A stretch of DNA of 64,000 nucleotides from Morella rubra (lineage: Eukaryota; Streptophyta; Magnoliopsida; Fagales; Myricaceae): positions 1 to 64,000 of the forward strand of contig RXIC02000104.1 of the NCBI GenBank assembly GCA_003952965.2, in the 5' to 3' direction. The notes under the pieces were generated by a model. The model was not told where the DNA came from, searched no databases, and saw nothing but the letters and a program-made list of their open reading frames with translations. Positions 53,229 to 64,000 of this stretch are shown here, one piece after another (within the stretch, counting starts at the first letter, position 1; the number at the start of each line of letters is the position of its first letter). The position numbers were made by a program, and so were the translations under genes.

Positions 53229-54195
53229 TACCATTCTCTACTGCCAATTTTGTTTTTGTTTTTTTTTTCCGCATGCATAAGACATGCTTAATGTTGACGA
53301 GGTTGTCTGAACTGTCTTCATGGATCATACCTTTCACACCCTGTAATGATGGGCAAGAGAGATGACCCTCAGGCCTCGGAAGACCTAAACTTTCCGCTTA
53401 ACGGTGGAGAGTTAAAAACCATAGAGCATGTCTCTTTTCATTTTCAATAAGATTTGTGAGGCTTTGATGTGCTTGTTATTAGAGTTAAAATTTAGCTATA
53501 TTATCACTATAGTTCTATGTATTGACTTTTAACAAATTAGCTCTTACGATATAATTATGAATGAGTTGATTATGTGATTTTTTTAGACATATGAGTCTTT
53601 TTCATCCACTAAAAGTTAGCTAGATATATAAAGTCGAGGTCGGGGTGTCTATTTTAGAATCAGGTAGCCTATCTTAGACCGTGTCTTGTTAGTGAGCAAA
53701 TGTTTGGTGGACATGAAGAACATATGTTTGGGAAATGAACATTGACGGGGGAAATGAGTATTGACGGGGCTTGCTGAAGAGAACGCATCGAGTGTGATCA
53801 GGAGCCCAGTCATTCCTTTTCACAACGTTGAAGCGAGCTTTTTCGTTCCTCGGGAAATCAAAAGCTAGAGAACTTACAGACATGTCTTTCTTTACCCTTT
53901 ATTTCGTTTTTTCTTTCCTTCATTTTGCTGGACATAAAATAATGAAACTAGTATCTTTCAAAAACTGCACTGAGTGACTGACATTAGAAAACCATGCCAA
54001 CTAGAGAGGAGAAATAAACAGCACTTCAGTTGCTCTTATTCTCTGTTCTAAAGAGTCAAATTGTAAGTAGTAGAACACGGAAAACAGGAACAGAAGAGAT
54101 ATATATATATATATATCAATACCTTCAAAGAAGATGAATTGTACCTAAAAATGTTTTCCTGAATACATACAGATGGGCGACCCAAAACTCCCATA
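53229..54195. other. Intergenic DNA between tRNA-Gly and PLAT gene, right arm
   Basis: This is the mirror of 10074-11047. It holds the shorter TA microsatellite (54099-54116). A single-base difference lies near 53519 (ATACATAG here, ATACCATAG on the left, read in the left-arm direction). No gene was recognised. Confidence 0.5.
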
Positions 54196-57100
54196 TCACT
54201 TGGTTATCTCTAGACCCATTGGAATTGGCTTTAATGCTGCCAACACCACAGCGACTTTACATGAAAGAAATCCCAGCATACCAGCCATGAGTTCTCTAGG
54301 TGTAGGTGTCAATGCCAGAGGAAAATCCCCGTCGCTAAATTTTGCGATTAATATTGCAGACCCAATCACTAATGCCAGACTTGATATGGGGCCCTTGAAT
54401 CCTCCAAATGTTAGATCAGTCCCTTCTTGTTTCCTGGAAATAGATGATGGAGCCACTGGAGCTTGTAAACCATCAACAGACCTCTGTAATAGCAACAGAT
54501 ACAAGAAGCCACCAACACCACCAGTTAAGAATGCAAAAGCAGTATTTCCCCCTGCTGAAAAGGATGCTACTGATGTGCCAACAAAGATCAGCATGGCATC
54601 ATAAAGTAGCAAAGACAGTTTCAAATCCACATATTCCTTCATGCTTTCCTCTTTTGATATCACTTGACTCTTTGGTAACGTCAGTTGGGAGAGCCTTTTG
54701 CCAAAGACATCGAAGGAGTCTACCCCAGATAACTGTGTGGCAAAGCAAGGTCTAAGTTCCACCATGGATACGTCACTTCCCTCCCCAAGCAAAACATCAT
54801 CAGTTTGGAAATCGTATTGGAAGCCACCATACCAAACCTCATCTCCATCTTGTTCTTCTAATGAAGGTTGAAATCCACAAATAACTGTCAACCCCACACT
54901 TCCTAGTCTCCACTGACCTGACCTTGGATACAGAAATGAAGAGGTATTAGAGTCTTTGGTAAATCACAGATTACAAATGGGAAAATTCTTGTTGCTCAAA
55001 GCTTTTGAAGAAACCGATCTTCGCTAAAGAAGTCACAAAAGGAATGAAAAGAAACCAATCTTTGTTAAACAAGTCACCAGTAAACAAATCTCAGGTGTAG
55101 TCCATTTCGTCTATGAGCATTCAGTAGATAACAAATAACTTGAAAATAACTTACCCAACAAAAAAAAAAAACTTGAAAAGATATAGGGTTAGAAAGAGAA
55201 GGTTCTTCTGATTCTTACAAGAGCAGTCACTTTTGAAATGCTAAATCCATGTGTTTTCCCATGTTTTATTGCCTACGTTCCTCAGTTTGACATGCAAAAG
55301 ATAATGAGATACACAAGTGGACCTTACTGTTCCTGCAAGCATTAAGACACCCCAGCAGAAACTAACCTGATTCAAGACTGATCCAAAGAGCTTCAATCCT
55401 TCCCAGATTGGGTCCTTCAAAGGTGAACTCATCAACAGAACCTCTTTGGAAATGGAGCATATCTCGATAAACCAGATCCTCCAATTTCATGGAGTGCTCT
55501 GTCATCAAACTGGCTGGAATCCTCCGTAATATAGAATCACCATTTTGCCCTATCAAGCATACGAGAATCCCAGCATTTAAGTCACTTAGACTTGAGCCAT
55601 AGATGTCACTAGTACCTATCTTGATTCTGAACAAACATTGGGAACTATCCTCTTTAGAGATGTAAAAATCTTTTCCGGTGAGGTTTCTGTGCAGACTTTC
55701 ACTTCTTTGGCTGGCAAGAGACGGGAAGGTTTTGCGTAGGCCTGAAAATCTGTACAGAAGCCCATTAATTTACTCAAAATTTAATAACTACAGACTACTT
55801 CAACCTAATGCAAAGCCACAATGAAGTATAACAGAGTGCCTAACCCTAGTGCCGTGGCAATGAAACAAATGCAATTGCTCTCCTGAAGTAGTTCAGAACC
55901 AGTCTATGCTGATTTAAAATTTGGAGGAAATAGACAACATAACTTTTCCCATTCAATTCAACACATTTGGATTGGAAAAGGTCATGGTTTACTGAGTAAT
56001 TGTGCCCCAGATAGCCATAGCATTCATTTGCTTGATTTTAGGTTTCAAAGTCTGCAGAGGCCATTGTCGAATGCATAATCCAGGGATAGTCTGTCATATT
56101 ACTGCCTCCATGGTTTTCAATTCATGTTTGATTATCATCTTTCTGAAGTCGTCAACAATCTGCCTTTCAGTTTTTGCTGTGTGAAAATAAGTTACATATT
56201 TCTCGAGAGATTAGAATGTTATTCTGCAGCAATTATCATAAGGCCCCTATTTCATCTTTGATGTCAAACCAGAGCATCAACGGACATGACAAACAGGATA
56301 TACATACTCCCCTTAAAACCTCAAGAAGGATTGTGTTAACTCTTTGAAAAAGGAAAAAAGAACCACATGTTAGCTCAGTAAGAATCACTCATCATATCCA
56401 CGGCCAAGGCTATGACAAAAACAGAGCCATAAGCGCTGCATGCATCACTTATTGCAATCCAACCACCACCACAACTTGTCCACCCCAAATTTCATTGAAA
56501 ACCACCTCTTGAAAACCAAATACCAATCGTGATGCATCCGAGTCATGCAAATCTGATTACAATTTTCATCAGTCACTTTGATTTAGCACAGTATTTGAAC
56601 AGCAGCTAAAGCAGAAAATTATGCGTGTCACCCCTCAGTATGCTATTAATAATAATGCCAAAGATGTAGATAGCAAGGTTTAGCTACTGAAATAAATAAC
56701 TATAGACAGCACTTATGCAGTATACTGTATACATATCACCGGAAATAGAACTCATGAAAATGCCTTCTACATAGTCAGCTCAGATTAGGTGGCAGTTCAC
56801 TGTAGTAGTTCAGTTTCTATTCAACGGCCTTGAGTAAAGAAAATTTCTTCCTTTTTCCGTTTGCATCATATATTAACCCAAAAGCCATGTAACCGATAAT
56901 TCATCAATTAGCACTATGTCCTATCAGACAACTACATAGAACTCTCTCCTTTCAGCGGAGTTTCCACTCCATTATGCTTAGGAGCCTCTCCTTTTTGTCA
57001 AATATGCTAACCCTACAAAACGCTGCTTAGCCTTCAATTTGGTCGGAATTCAAAAGAAACGAATTTTTTCCTTGATTATAATCAGACAAACCCAAAAGAA

Positions 57101-57373
57101 ATAACCAACATCAAGTTTGAGACTTTCATGTGGTATCTAGTAACTACAGAACTGAAAATGAAAAAAATTCAAGATTTTTTCTCCCTGCAAAAAAAAAAAA
57201 GAAAAACAACTTTTACGTACCTTGGAAATCAAACTTTTTGGAGAGATACTGAACCGAAGCCGTCCTGTCTGGGTGTTAATCCTTGTTCTATTGATAGTGT
57301 TTGCAGACAGGTTTCTCCTTTGGGAACCTTGTTGAGTTGCGAAAGTAATCTGCCTCAGAGAAACTGACTCCAT
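54196..57373 (-). pseudogene. PLAT/LH2-domain membrane protein, right copy, two frameshifts
   Basis: The exons are 57221-57373, 55367-55749 and 54196-54917 on the minus strand. Exon 1 is 153 nt (154 on the left) because CAGTATTCTC has become CAGTATCTC. Exon 2 is 383 nt (384 on the left) because CTAAAAGAGG has become CTAAAGAGG (55652-55654). After the first loss, exon 2 is read out of frame and meets a TGA within about 16 codons. Exon 3 is unchanged, coding the same four hydrophobic segments. Both losses are in short T or A runs, a common place for long-read errors, so this may be an error rather than a real pseudogene. Confidence 0.85.
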
Positions 57374-57501
57374 AGCTCAACGCTAGAAGAAGAGATTGAG
57401 GAAATAAGGGGCACTGTTCTGATAAAAGAGGGAAGGAAGAGGGAAAAAAAAAAAAAAAACATGACTTTATTTATTACTATGTCTTGATACTCTCGCGAAG
57501 G

Positions 57502-57573
57502 GCGTTTGTAGTCCAACGGTTAGGATAATTGCCTTCCAAGCAATAGACCCGGGTTCGACTCCCGGCAAACGCA
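57502..57573 (+). tRNA. tRNA-Gly (anticodon TCC), right copy
   Basis: This is a 72-nt cloverleaf identical to 6690-6761, with the fully paired GCGTTTG/CAAACGC acceptor stem. TTTTT follows about 15 bases after the 3' end. It lies divergent from, and 128 bp away from, the PLAT-gene start at 57373. Confidence 0.97.
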
Positions 57574-57618
57574 TGGAGTGTCATTGATTTTTCTAAATAT
57601 TACTTTTGGTTGTTCACT

Positions 57619-57753
57619 AATACGTTTGTTTTCAAAATTTTATGTTAGTGTTAAAAAAAAAGGTGATATTAAGATTGGTGAATGAATGATAAAAATAAAA
57701 GTAAAATTTTGAAAGATGTTTGATAAAAAAAAAATTTTAAAAACAAACACATT
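57619..57753. mobile_element. Small terminal-inverted-repeat element, right copy
   Basis: This is the mirror of 6510-6644. Its ends are AATACGTTTGTTTTC and the complement of AATGTGTTTGTTTTT. Confidence 0.6.
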
Positions 57754-58265
57754 GCAAATTTTTGAAGCCTGTTTTGATGCTGAGCCATCCACCACCTAAG
57801 CAACCAGGTTGCCAGCAATAGTGCAGTGGGATGAGATCGTGAAAAACCAGAGACATTGCAGAGAATGAAGGGGACAAGATTTGCTTAATGGTAGTGTTTG
57901 AGTTTGATCTAATTAAAAAAATAATAAAATAATTTCACTATCCATCAAATTATTTTTTTTCATTATAATATTTATTCAAATCTTCTCTCACTCAGTTTTT
58001 TTTTTTTTTTTTTCAAATTTATACCCTAAAATTTTAACCACTCCAAAATTTTAAAATTTTAACACTCAGAGGTGGTATTCCATGAAGTTGTTTTCTTCCT
58101 AGTTTCGTCGGAAGGAGAGCAAGAAGAGAATTTATGGTAGAAGCTTTGAAACAAAAAAGGGATTTGGAGAGAAGCGTAAGCTCTGTTATCTGTTGTACAT
58201 AACAGAAAATTAAAAAAAAAAAAACCTTGCTAAGTGCTTTTCTAAAAACGCTGATTGACAAGTAC

Positions 58266-58533
58266 ACTGGAATAGGAAAGATGTAATTTATTACCCCGAA
58301 TTGCATAATATATATAATTTAGAGAGAAATATAATATAATAGGTGGACTCCATATTATTTAATGTTGTCCATATGAAGTTTCAAGCAGCATTAGTCCTAC
58401 AATAAAGTTGAAAGAAAGATATACAGTGGCGGTTTTCTCGTCAATCTTCAGAGCCAAATAGTGTAGCCAGAGTCTATTTTTTGTGTCCATCTCTCTCCAA
58501 ACAATTCAGGTAGGAAATTACAGAGAATCCTGA
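58266..58533. mobile_element. MITE copy C, right arm
   Basis: This is the mirror of 5729-5996, from the same inverted-repeat family as copies A and B. Confidence 0.55.
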
Positions 58534-58603
58534 TCCGTATACACTAATTTATTTGTATCGGTTCAAGTCAAATCTCACATTTTGGGAAATGGCTCCTACG
58601 TTG

Positions 58604-58803
58604 ACATTTCTAAGATTCTCTACAATTTCTTATCCAAATTGCGCAATGCAATTTGGAGAGAGACAAACACAATATGTTGACCTTATTGTAGAGTCTATCA
58701 TGCTCAAAATTTTACATGGAAAACATTAAATAATTTAGAATTTATTTATTGTATCTATCTCTATTTATATGATGCAATTCGGGTATATATGAGATTAGAG
58801 AAT
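58604..58803. mobile_element. MITE copy B, right arm
   Basis: This is the mirror of 5459-5658, with ends TTCTCTACAATTTCTTA and the complement of TTCTCTAATCTCATA. Confidence 0.55.
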
Positions 58804-59515
58804 AATAATCCAACGGAGATTATTCCAAAGCAACAAGATCACACAAAAATATAAAAAAAAACCCTTTAGGCCAGCAACAGTACTTGACAACTGTCTTGAA
58901 GACCGTCTGTAATCATAAGTTTTAAGAGAAGGGGCTGGGAGCACTGGCGGAAAATTTTTGAATGTAGAAATTTTTTGACAAAATTCAAAATTTTAAGCAT
59001 AATACAGGCATACTACTATTCTTCTTTTCTCTTTTATCTTTTCTCGGAGGCCACGCATCGAAGGACTTTCGATTTCACCACTGGTGAGCTTTAAAAAGAA
59101 AAAAAGGATCAGTTGGACATTAGAACATGCTCCATTTACAAGGGAGAGCATGACCTAGCTAGCCTGCGGCCTGCGGCCTGCGGGTACGTAAGGGGATTAA
59201 CCCTTCCCAAAGATGGAGGACGTGCCAATTGAAAGTTTAGTGTGAGTAATTTAGAATCGTACAATGTAAAAGTGACATTTACTTCAAAATTTGAGAACCT
59301 AAAATAAAGTTTTCTTAAAACTCTTCATTATGCTCTTTAATCAACAATAAGTATATTCAATTAAGAAGTTTAATGTTAATAAGCAATACAATCTAAGAGA
59401 GAGAAACATAGACTTATCATGATATACAATAACTTTGGTGGGACGTACTTGTATAAACAATAATCTCAAACCTATCCTTAAATGGAAATTGATCACATGA
59501 AACAAGTCGAAGTAA

Positions 59516-62226
59516 TCATTCGTAGTTGAGCACATGAAACAAATCTCTTGAATGGAAGAGTCTTTCAATATGCTGTATTACAGGAGCTGATGCATCAACA
59601 AAACTCTGCATAGGAGCCCTTGCCGATGCCTCTGAAAGCAACAATATGTCATAATTAGTGCATGCCATAAATATAAACAATTGGAAAATTAAAAATTAAG
59701 TACAATTTGGTTTGCGTAATTAATTGGCCCACATCCTTATGATTCCCTGATTGGCAAAGATTTGGTAAATACTCATAGTCTCTAACAGATCAAGATTCTT
59801 AGTAATTTTCTACTTGAATTGCATAGTAGAATTTAGAGAAAGATAGACGCAATAAGTGGATCTCAGTGCTTAAAACTTTATATAAACAAATATGAACATC
59901 ATTAAATAGTGTGAGATCTATATGTTATGTTCATCTTTCTTTGAATTATACCATGTAATTTGATTAGAGATCGAATTAAGAAGATCTCAATCCTCCCTAT
60001 AAGTTCTCAATTGGAGTAAATGTCAAATGAGCAAAATGGGTATGATGAGTTCAAAACAGTCAAGGCATCACTTATTCAATACAATTAGAAAGGTTGTTTA
60101 AATACAAAGCCAAATTAGCAGAGAAATATTGTGATTTCATTATGGAGACTTTAAATTGAAACACTGAACGGATCGCTTCATGCGTACTCACCGTCTTCAT
60201 TGAGCTTTTTCAACATCTGTGCCCTTGTAGGAAGAGCATAAGTCCCTGCAGCTACGACTTTCCTGACAGCCCACCCATGGTGGGGAGCAAACACCTGTGT
60301 ATAGGCCTTGAAGGCTGGATCTCTTATGGAATTCCCCCTGCAATATTATTTTGACCGTTAAAACTTACTGAATCAAGCACATAACATCATCTCAAAATGA
60401 AAGCCAAATCAGGTTAATAATCTGCAGAAAAGTGCTAAATTTCTACTCAGAAAAGAAACTAATGTATTATAAATTTAATGGTATATTAATATTTTGTTTC
60501 TAATTATATCCTACTGGATCGGCGCGATATGTATATTTTCAAAAACTACTGCATTAGCAATCTTGCATTTGAAGTAGTGTTAGCTTTCCTTGTAGCTCTG
60601 GAATAATAAAAAATCGCTTTTTAAGAGTTCTTTCTCTATTGGGGCAAACGGGAATCTTGAAGAGGGAACTGTTTCTATTTCCCTCCTCCTGTACCAACAA
60701 CTGACAAATCCACTGAATCGTATTCATGTAACTTTCGAATAAGGTGGGCTCTTCAACAGTATACATTCTAAAGTTATGAACTAAATCCATATCCTATAAG
60801 TAGCAGTACCTAGTTTTTTTTTTTTTTGAATGAAAGGGGACGGTAGTCCTGAATTTTTTATTTCAAAACCCCTCACTAGCAGTACCTAGTTCATGCGCAC
60901 CAACCACATAACAATAACCATAAGTTCTGTAATGAAGCGGAGGTGCTGACCATGAGGGCTCTGCTGAACTCCCATCCTCATTGGCAAACCATTTGGACGC
61001 TGAGGGAAGGCAACTACCTTGCCCACTCTCTTGCTCGCAGGGGCCAAGCTTTTGATTCTTTTAAGGATTTGTTAGCTGAAGATATTCCTCTTCATATTGT
61101 AAATTGTGACTCCTCTGCCTCTCTAAGCAGAGTTTCTACTGATGTAAGGGACAGTCATAACTCTGCTTTTGACAGCAGAGTTGTGGTTTAATGGGAGGTT
61201 GTACGTTACTTAGAAAAAAAAAAGTACTTTCCTGAAACCTTCCCTGTGCATAGAAATTGATCCCTATATATATCCAAATGAATAGAGTTTGATCGCTAAA
61301 TGCACAGCATCTTCTCCACAGAGTGGATTTTGTCACTGGGCAATTCTTTTCCAGTTCTTCTATATATCAACATATAAGCCAGATCTCTCTTCTCAACGAT
61401 TCCAATTTCACTACTTCGCTTTAGTGATGAGTTCTCGTAAACAATTCAACACATGCGGCCTCTAACCACACTCAAATATACAAATAAGAAATATTCATCT
61501 ATATATATGCCGAAGAGTTACTTGGATAGTGCAAAAAGCTAAGCAAAGAAGGTAGTGATATACTTACTCTGTAGCTAGTAACTGCTCAAAGAATACCCTG
61601 ATCATATCAAGCCCACGTGTCAATCTCAAGAGGTTTTTCGTATGACTGGTATCTTTCCTTACAGTGTTCGCTTCTATATCTCCGTCAACCATAGCTTGCA
61701 AGGTCCCAATAGACTTTGACGCCACTGCAAGATCTTTAACCTGCACCGATCATCAAGGAGCCAATCAATTAATACCGAAAGGGTCGAAGTGGTACACAAA
61801 TTATAGATATTTTCTTGTTATTGGATTGACATTCTGGGTCGTCGGGAAGAACATTCACAAGTAAGGCAATGGCAATGGCAATTCTTGTCATTTTGGCTCA
61901 CAAAGTCGTAATGAACAAACAAAAGGAAATCCTTGTCATTTTGACTCCACTGCTACAATTGACATGGCTTTTCTTCACTCTTTCTCATGCCATCAGTACT
62001 TGCCAAGATGGGCATGCAACTGTGCAAGGTGTACCTTGCCGAGGAAGTCTAGCTCAGCGAACTTGAAGGCGATACCCCAGCTGCGAATGAGAGGCAAGAA
62101 GAGAAAGCACGAGCGGGAGAATGGCGCGAGCTCCACGTCTGCAGTGGGGGAATCAAGAGTGGCCGCGAGCTCCTTCAAAGCCTCCGACATATTCCTCAGT
62201 GGCTTCAGGTCGTCCAGGTCCTCCAT
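59516..62226 (-). CDS. ACD11: ACD11-type sphingolipid transfer protein, right copy
   Basis: The exons are 62035-62226, 61568-61740, 60192-60337 and 59516-59631, which splice to the same 208-residue protein as the left copy. It has Asp60, Lys64, Lys99, Arg103 and His142 at the expected lipid-headgroup positions. Unlike PP2A and the PLAT gene, no frame-breaking difference between arms was seen. Both copies keep the LINE remnant, the poly-A-tailed insertion and the intron 3 MITE, so these insertions predate the duplication (if real). GLTP-fold proteins are cytosolic and membrane-associating, and no signal peptide is seen. Confidence 0.93.
59776..59994. mobile_element. MITE copy A, right arm
   Basis: This is the mirror of 4268-4486, inside intron 3 of the right ACD11 copy. 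Confidence 0.6.
60802..60891 (+). mobile_element. Poly-A-tailed retroposed insertion with 14-bp duplication, right copy
   Basis: The flanking 14-mers AGCAGTACCTAGTT occur at both ends, with a T-run beside the first one (the poly-A tail on the minus strand). This is the mirror of 3371-3460. Confidence 0.7.
60912..61191 (+). pseudogene. LINE-type RNase H remnant, right copy
   Basis: This is the plus-strand mirror of 3071-3350. The frame reads FCNEAEVLTMRALL and LREGNYLAHSLARRG, stops after SRVVV and is followed within 25 bases by an A-run. No other retrotransposon domain is nearby. Confidence 0.6.
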
Positions 62227-64000
62227 TGTACGAGCTGGATATCTCTCTCTCTCTAGCTTAAAGAACAAAAGGAGAGAAAAAAAAACTAAACATAAAATTT
62301 AAATGGGACTAGAAATCTAGAATACGCGCTAATTAACGTAATACACAAGCTCATTTGTCTATTGTACTTTGAGAGTGATATGTCTATCTGCCATTTTTTC
62401 TCTGTGTCTTTTGAAAAAATATAATTTTTTCTACTAAATTATTATTCTTTTGAACTTTGTATCTAAACTGTTACAAATATTACACTCACAAACTACCGAT
62501 GTTTAACACATGTTACCATTTGTTTATTTTTTTTTTCTGTTAAATTAGATGAAATTCACTTTTATTATATGAAAGGTCAATTATGCCCTTAAATTCTCCG
62601 TCTGGGTCACCCACCTTGCAAGAGATGAGTAGCAAAACACCCACCGCCACCTTCCTCCCGAAAGAATTTAGCATGGGTGCTTTAATGCTAGTATTTAGAA
62701 TTTTATATACATGTACTTAAACATTTTGATATTTATTTATGTTTTTCTTTATAATGTTTTCCTTTGATTTTGTTTCTTCTATTTTTATATTTATTTTCTT
62801 ATTAAGGATTTCATTTCAATTTTTGTCTCTTTCTTTTATATTTTTTTAATTATTCATTTAAATTTCTGTGGTTTCATATTTTTTTTCCAAGAGTTTGAGG
62901 TTCCTACCTTTTTTAGAATTTTTTTTTTTTGTATTTTTTCTCATTTGATTGTATTTTGACAATTTATTTCAATTCGTTTGTCTGTTTCTTTTGTGTTTCC
63001 AGTTATTTATTTAATATATATAATATTTGTATATTTTTTTAAAGAGGTAGAGGGTCATAACAGTTTTTTTTTTTTTTCATTTTTAGTATTTTAATATTTA
63101 TTTTTTTTATTTAAATAAATTTAAATTTTTATTATCTCCGTTAGTCACATCAACATCTCAATTAGTGAAGTGAACGAGAGGACGAAGTTAGGAAAATGTC
63201 AATATCCCATAATCTTCATAGGAAAAATTTTACTCTAAAAATTAAATTGAAAACAGTATAAACCAATAATAATTTAGCCAATAAAGACCGGCTTCTAATT
63301 GTCAAATTAGCCGAAAATGAAAGGCTGCAGACTGGGAGGCAGTATTTAGTGCCAATCTTTTCTAGATTCCTTTTGTGCGTTTCCTATGCGTAGCCTCATT
63401 TTCTTCTTCAGAAAAAGGAGAAGAAATTAAGACAAAAGAGGGGCGTCATCTTGCTCAGAAAAAGGTGAAAAAAAGACGGGAGGAAGAAGTCAAGGTCATC
63501 CTCTTTCCAACGCATAATTCCATGGTGAAAATATTACATTTTGCCTTTTATCTTTTCTCAAAGACTCGGAAGACTTTTGATTTTTTGGGTTAAATATACT
63601 TTCACTTCTCACTGTTAGAGTTTTGGTATTTTTTATTTTAAATTATTAATTTTGATATATTTTATTTATTAATTATTATCCGTTTAAATTTCACATATTT
63701 ATTATTAATTTAAAAGAAAATTATTGTTTTAGATTAGTAAAATTACGATTTTACTCTCGTAATTTTTTAATTATATTTTAAGTTAAATATACTTTACACT
63801 CTCCTATAGAAATTTTGATAATTTACATTCTGATTTATTATTTTTGTCACATTACACTTATCAATTATTAATTTTATACACTTGCATTATTTTTTTAAAA
63901 AAAATAATTTTTTGACATATGAAATGATAATTTTTTCTCATATTTTTTTAATTGTAGAAAAATTGTAAAAAACCCCATAAAGGTATATATGACCCTCAAA
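62227..64000. other. AT-rich intergenic DNA, right arm end
   Basis: This is the mirror of 272-2035. It shows the highest density of visible differences from the left arm: T-run lengths near 62910-62935, a TA tract near 63015-63025, and one base near 63050 (GAGGGTCATAAC here, GAGGTCATAAC on the left). No gene was recognised. Confidence 0.55.

Larger units (their letters stand above)
57574..59515. other. Intergenic DNA between tRNA-Gly and ACD11, right arm
   Basis: This is the mirror of 4747-6689 and contains the small element at 57619-57753, MITE copies C and B, and the GGCCTGC tandem run near 59161-59180. No gene was recognised. Confidence 0.55.

Overview
The window is plant nuclear DNA, most likely from a eudicot. 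The genes are split by many GT-AG introns, the intergenic DNA is AT-rich and full of small inverted-repeat transposons, there are nuclear tRNA-Gly genes, and the proteins are typical plant ones. Nothing bacterial, plastid or mitochondrial is seen. No species can be named from the sequence.

The dominant fact is architecture. Almost the whole window is one giant inverted repeat. Bases 272-32107 reappear as the reverse complement at 32169-64000, separated by a 61-bp unpaired spacer (32108-32168). The right arm reaches the window edge still paired, so the repeat is longer than what is shown. Every left-arm feature has a mirror copy, with coordinate sums of about 64262-64277. The drift in the sum comes from small indels between the arms.

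Gene order on the left arm, outside to centre: an ACD11-type sphingolipid transfer protein (+), tRNA-Gly (-), a plastid-type PLAT/LH2-domain membrane protein (+), a second tRNA-Gly (-), a PP2A catalytic subunit with 11 coding exons (-), then about 8 kb of transposon-rich intergenic DNA, then a DDX3-like DEAD-box RNA helicase (+). The helicase runs into the centre and loses its C-terminal half. The right arm repeats this in reverse order on opposite strands. The genes are unrelated housekeeping or stress genes and do not form a pathway.

The arms are near-identical but not exact copies. They differ by scattered substitutions, 1-bp indels and simple-repeat lengths. The damage is complementary: PP2A is intact on the right but frameshifted on the left, while the PLAT gene is intact on the left but frameshifted twice on the right. 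Both helicase copies stop in the same intron at the turning point. This fits either an assembly fold-back joining two haplotypes (or poorly polished copies), or a real, recent inverted duplication. Sequence alone cannot decide. No novel defence, biosynthetic or mobile system was recognised; the palindrome is the one unusual object here.
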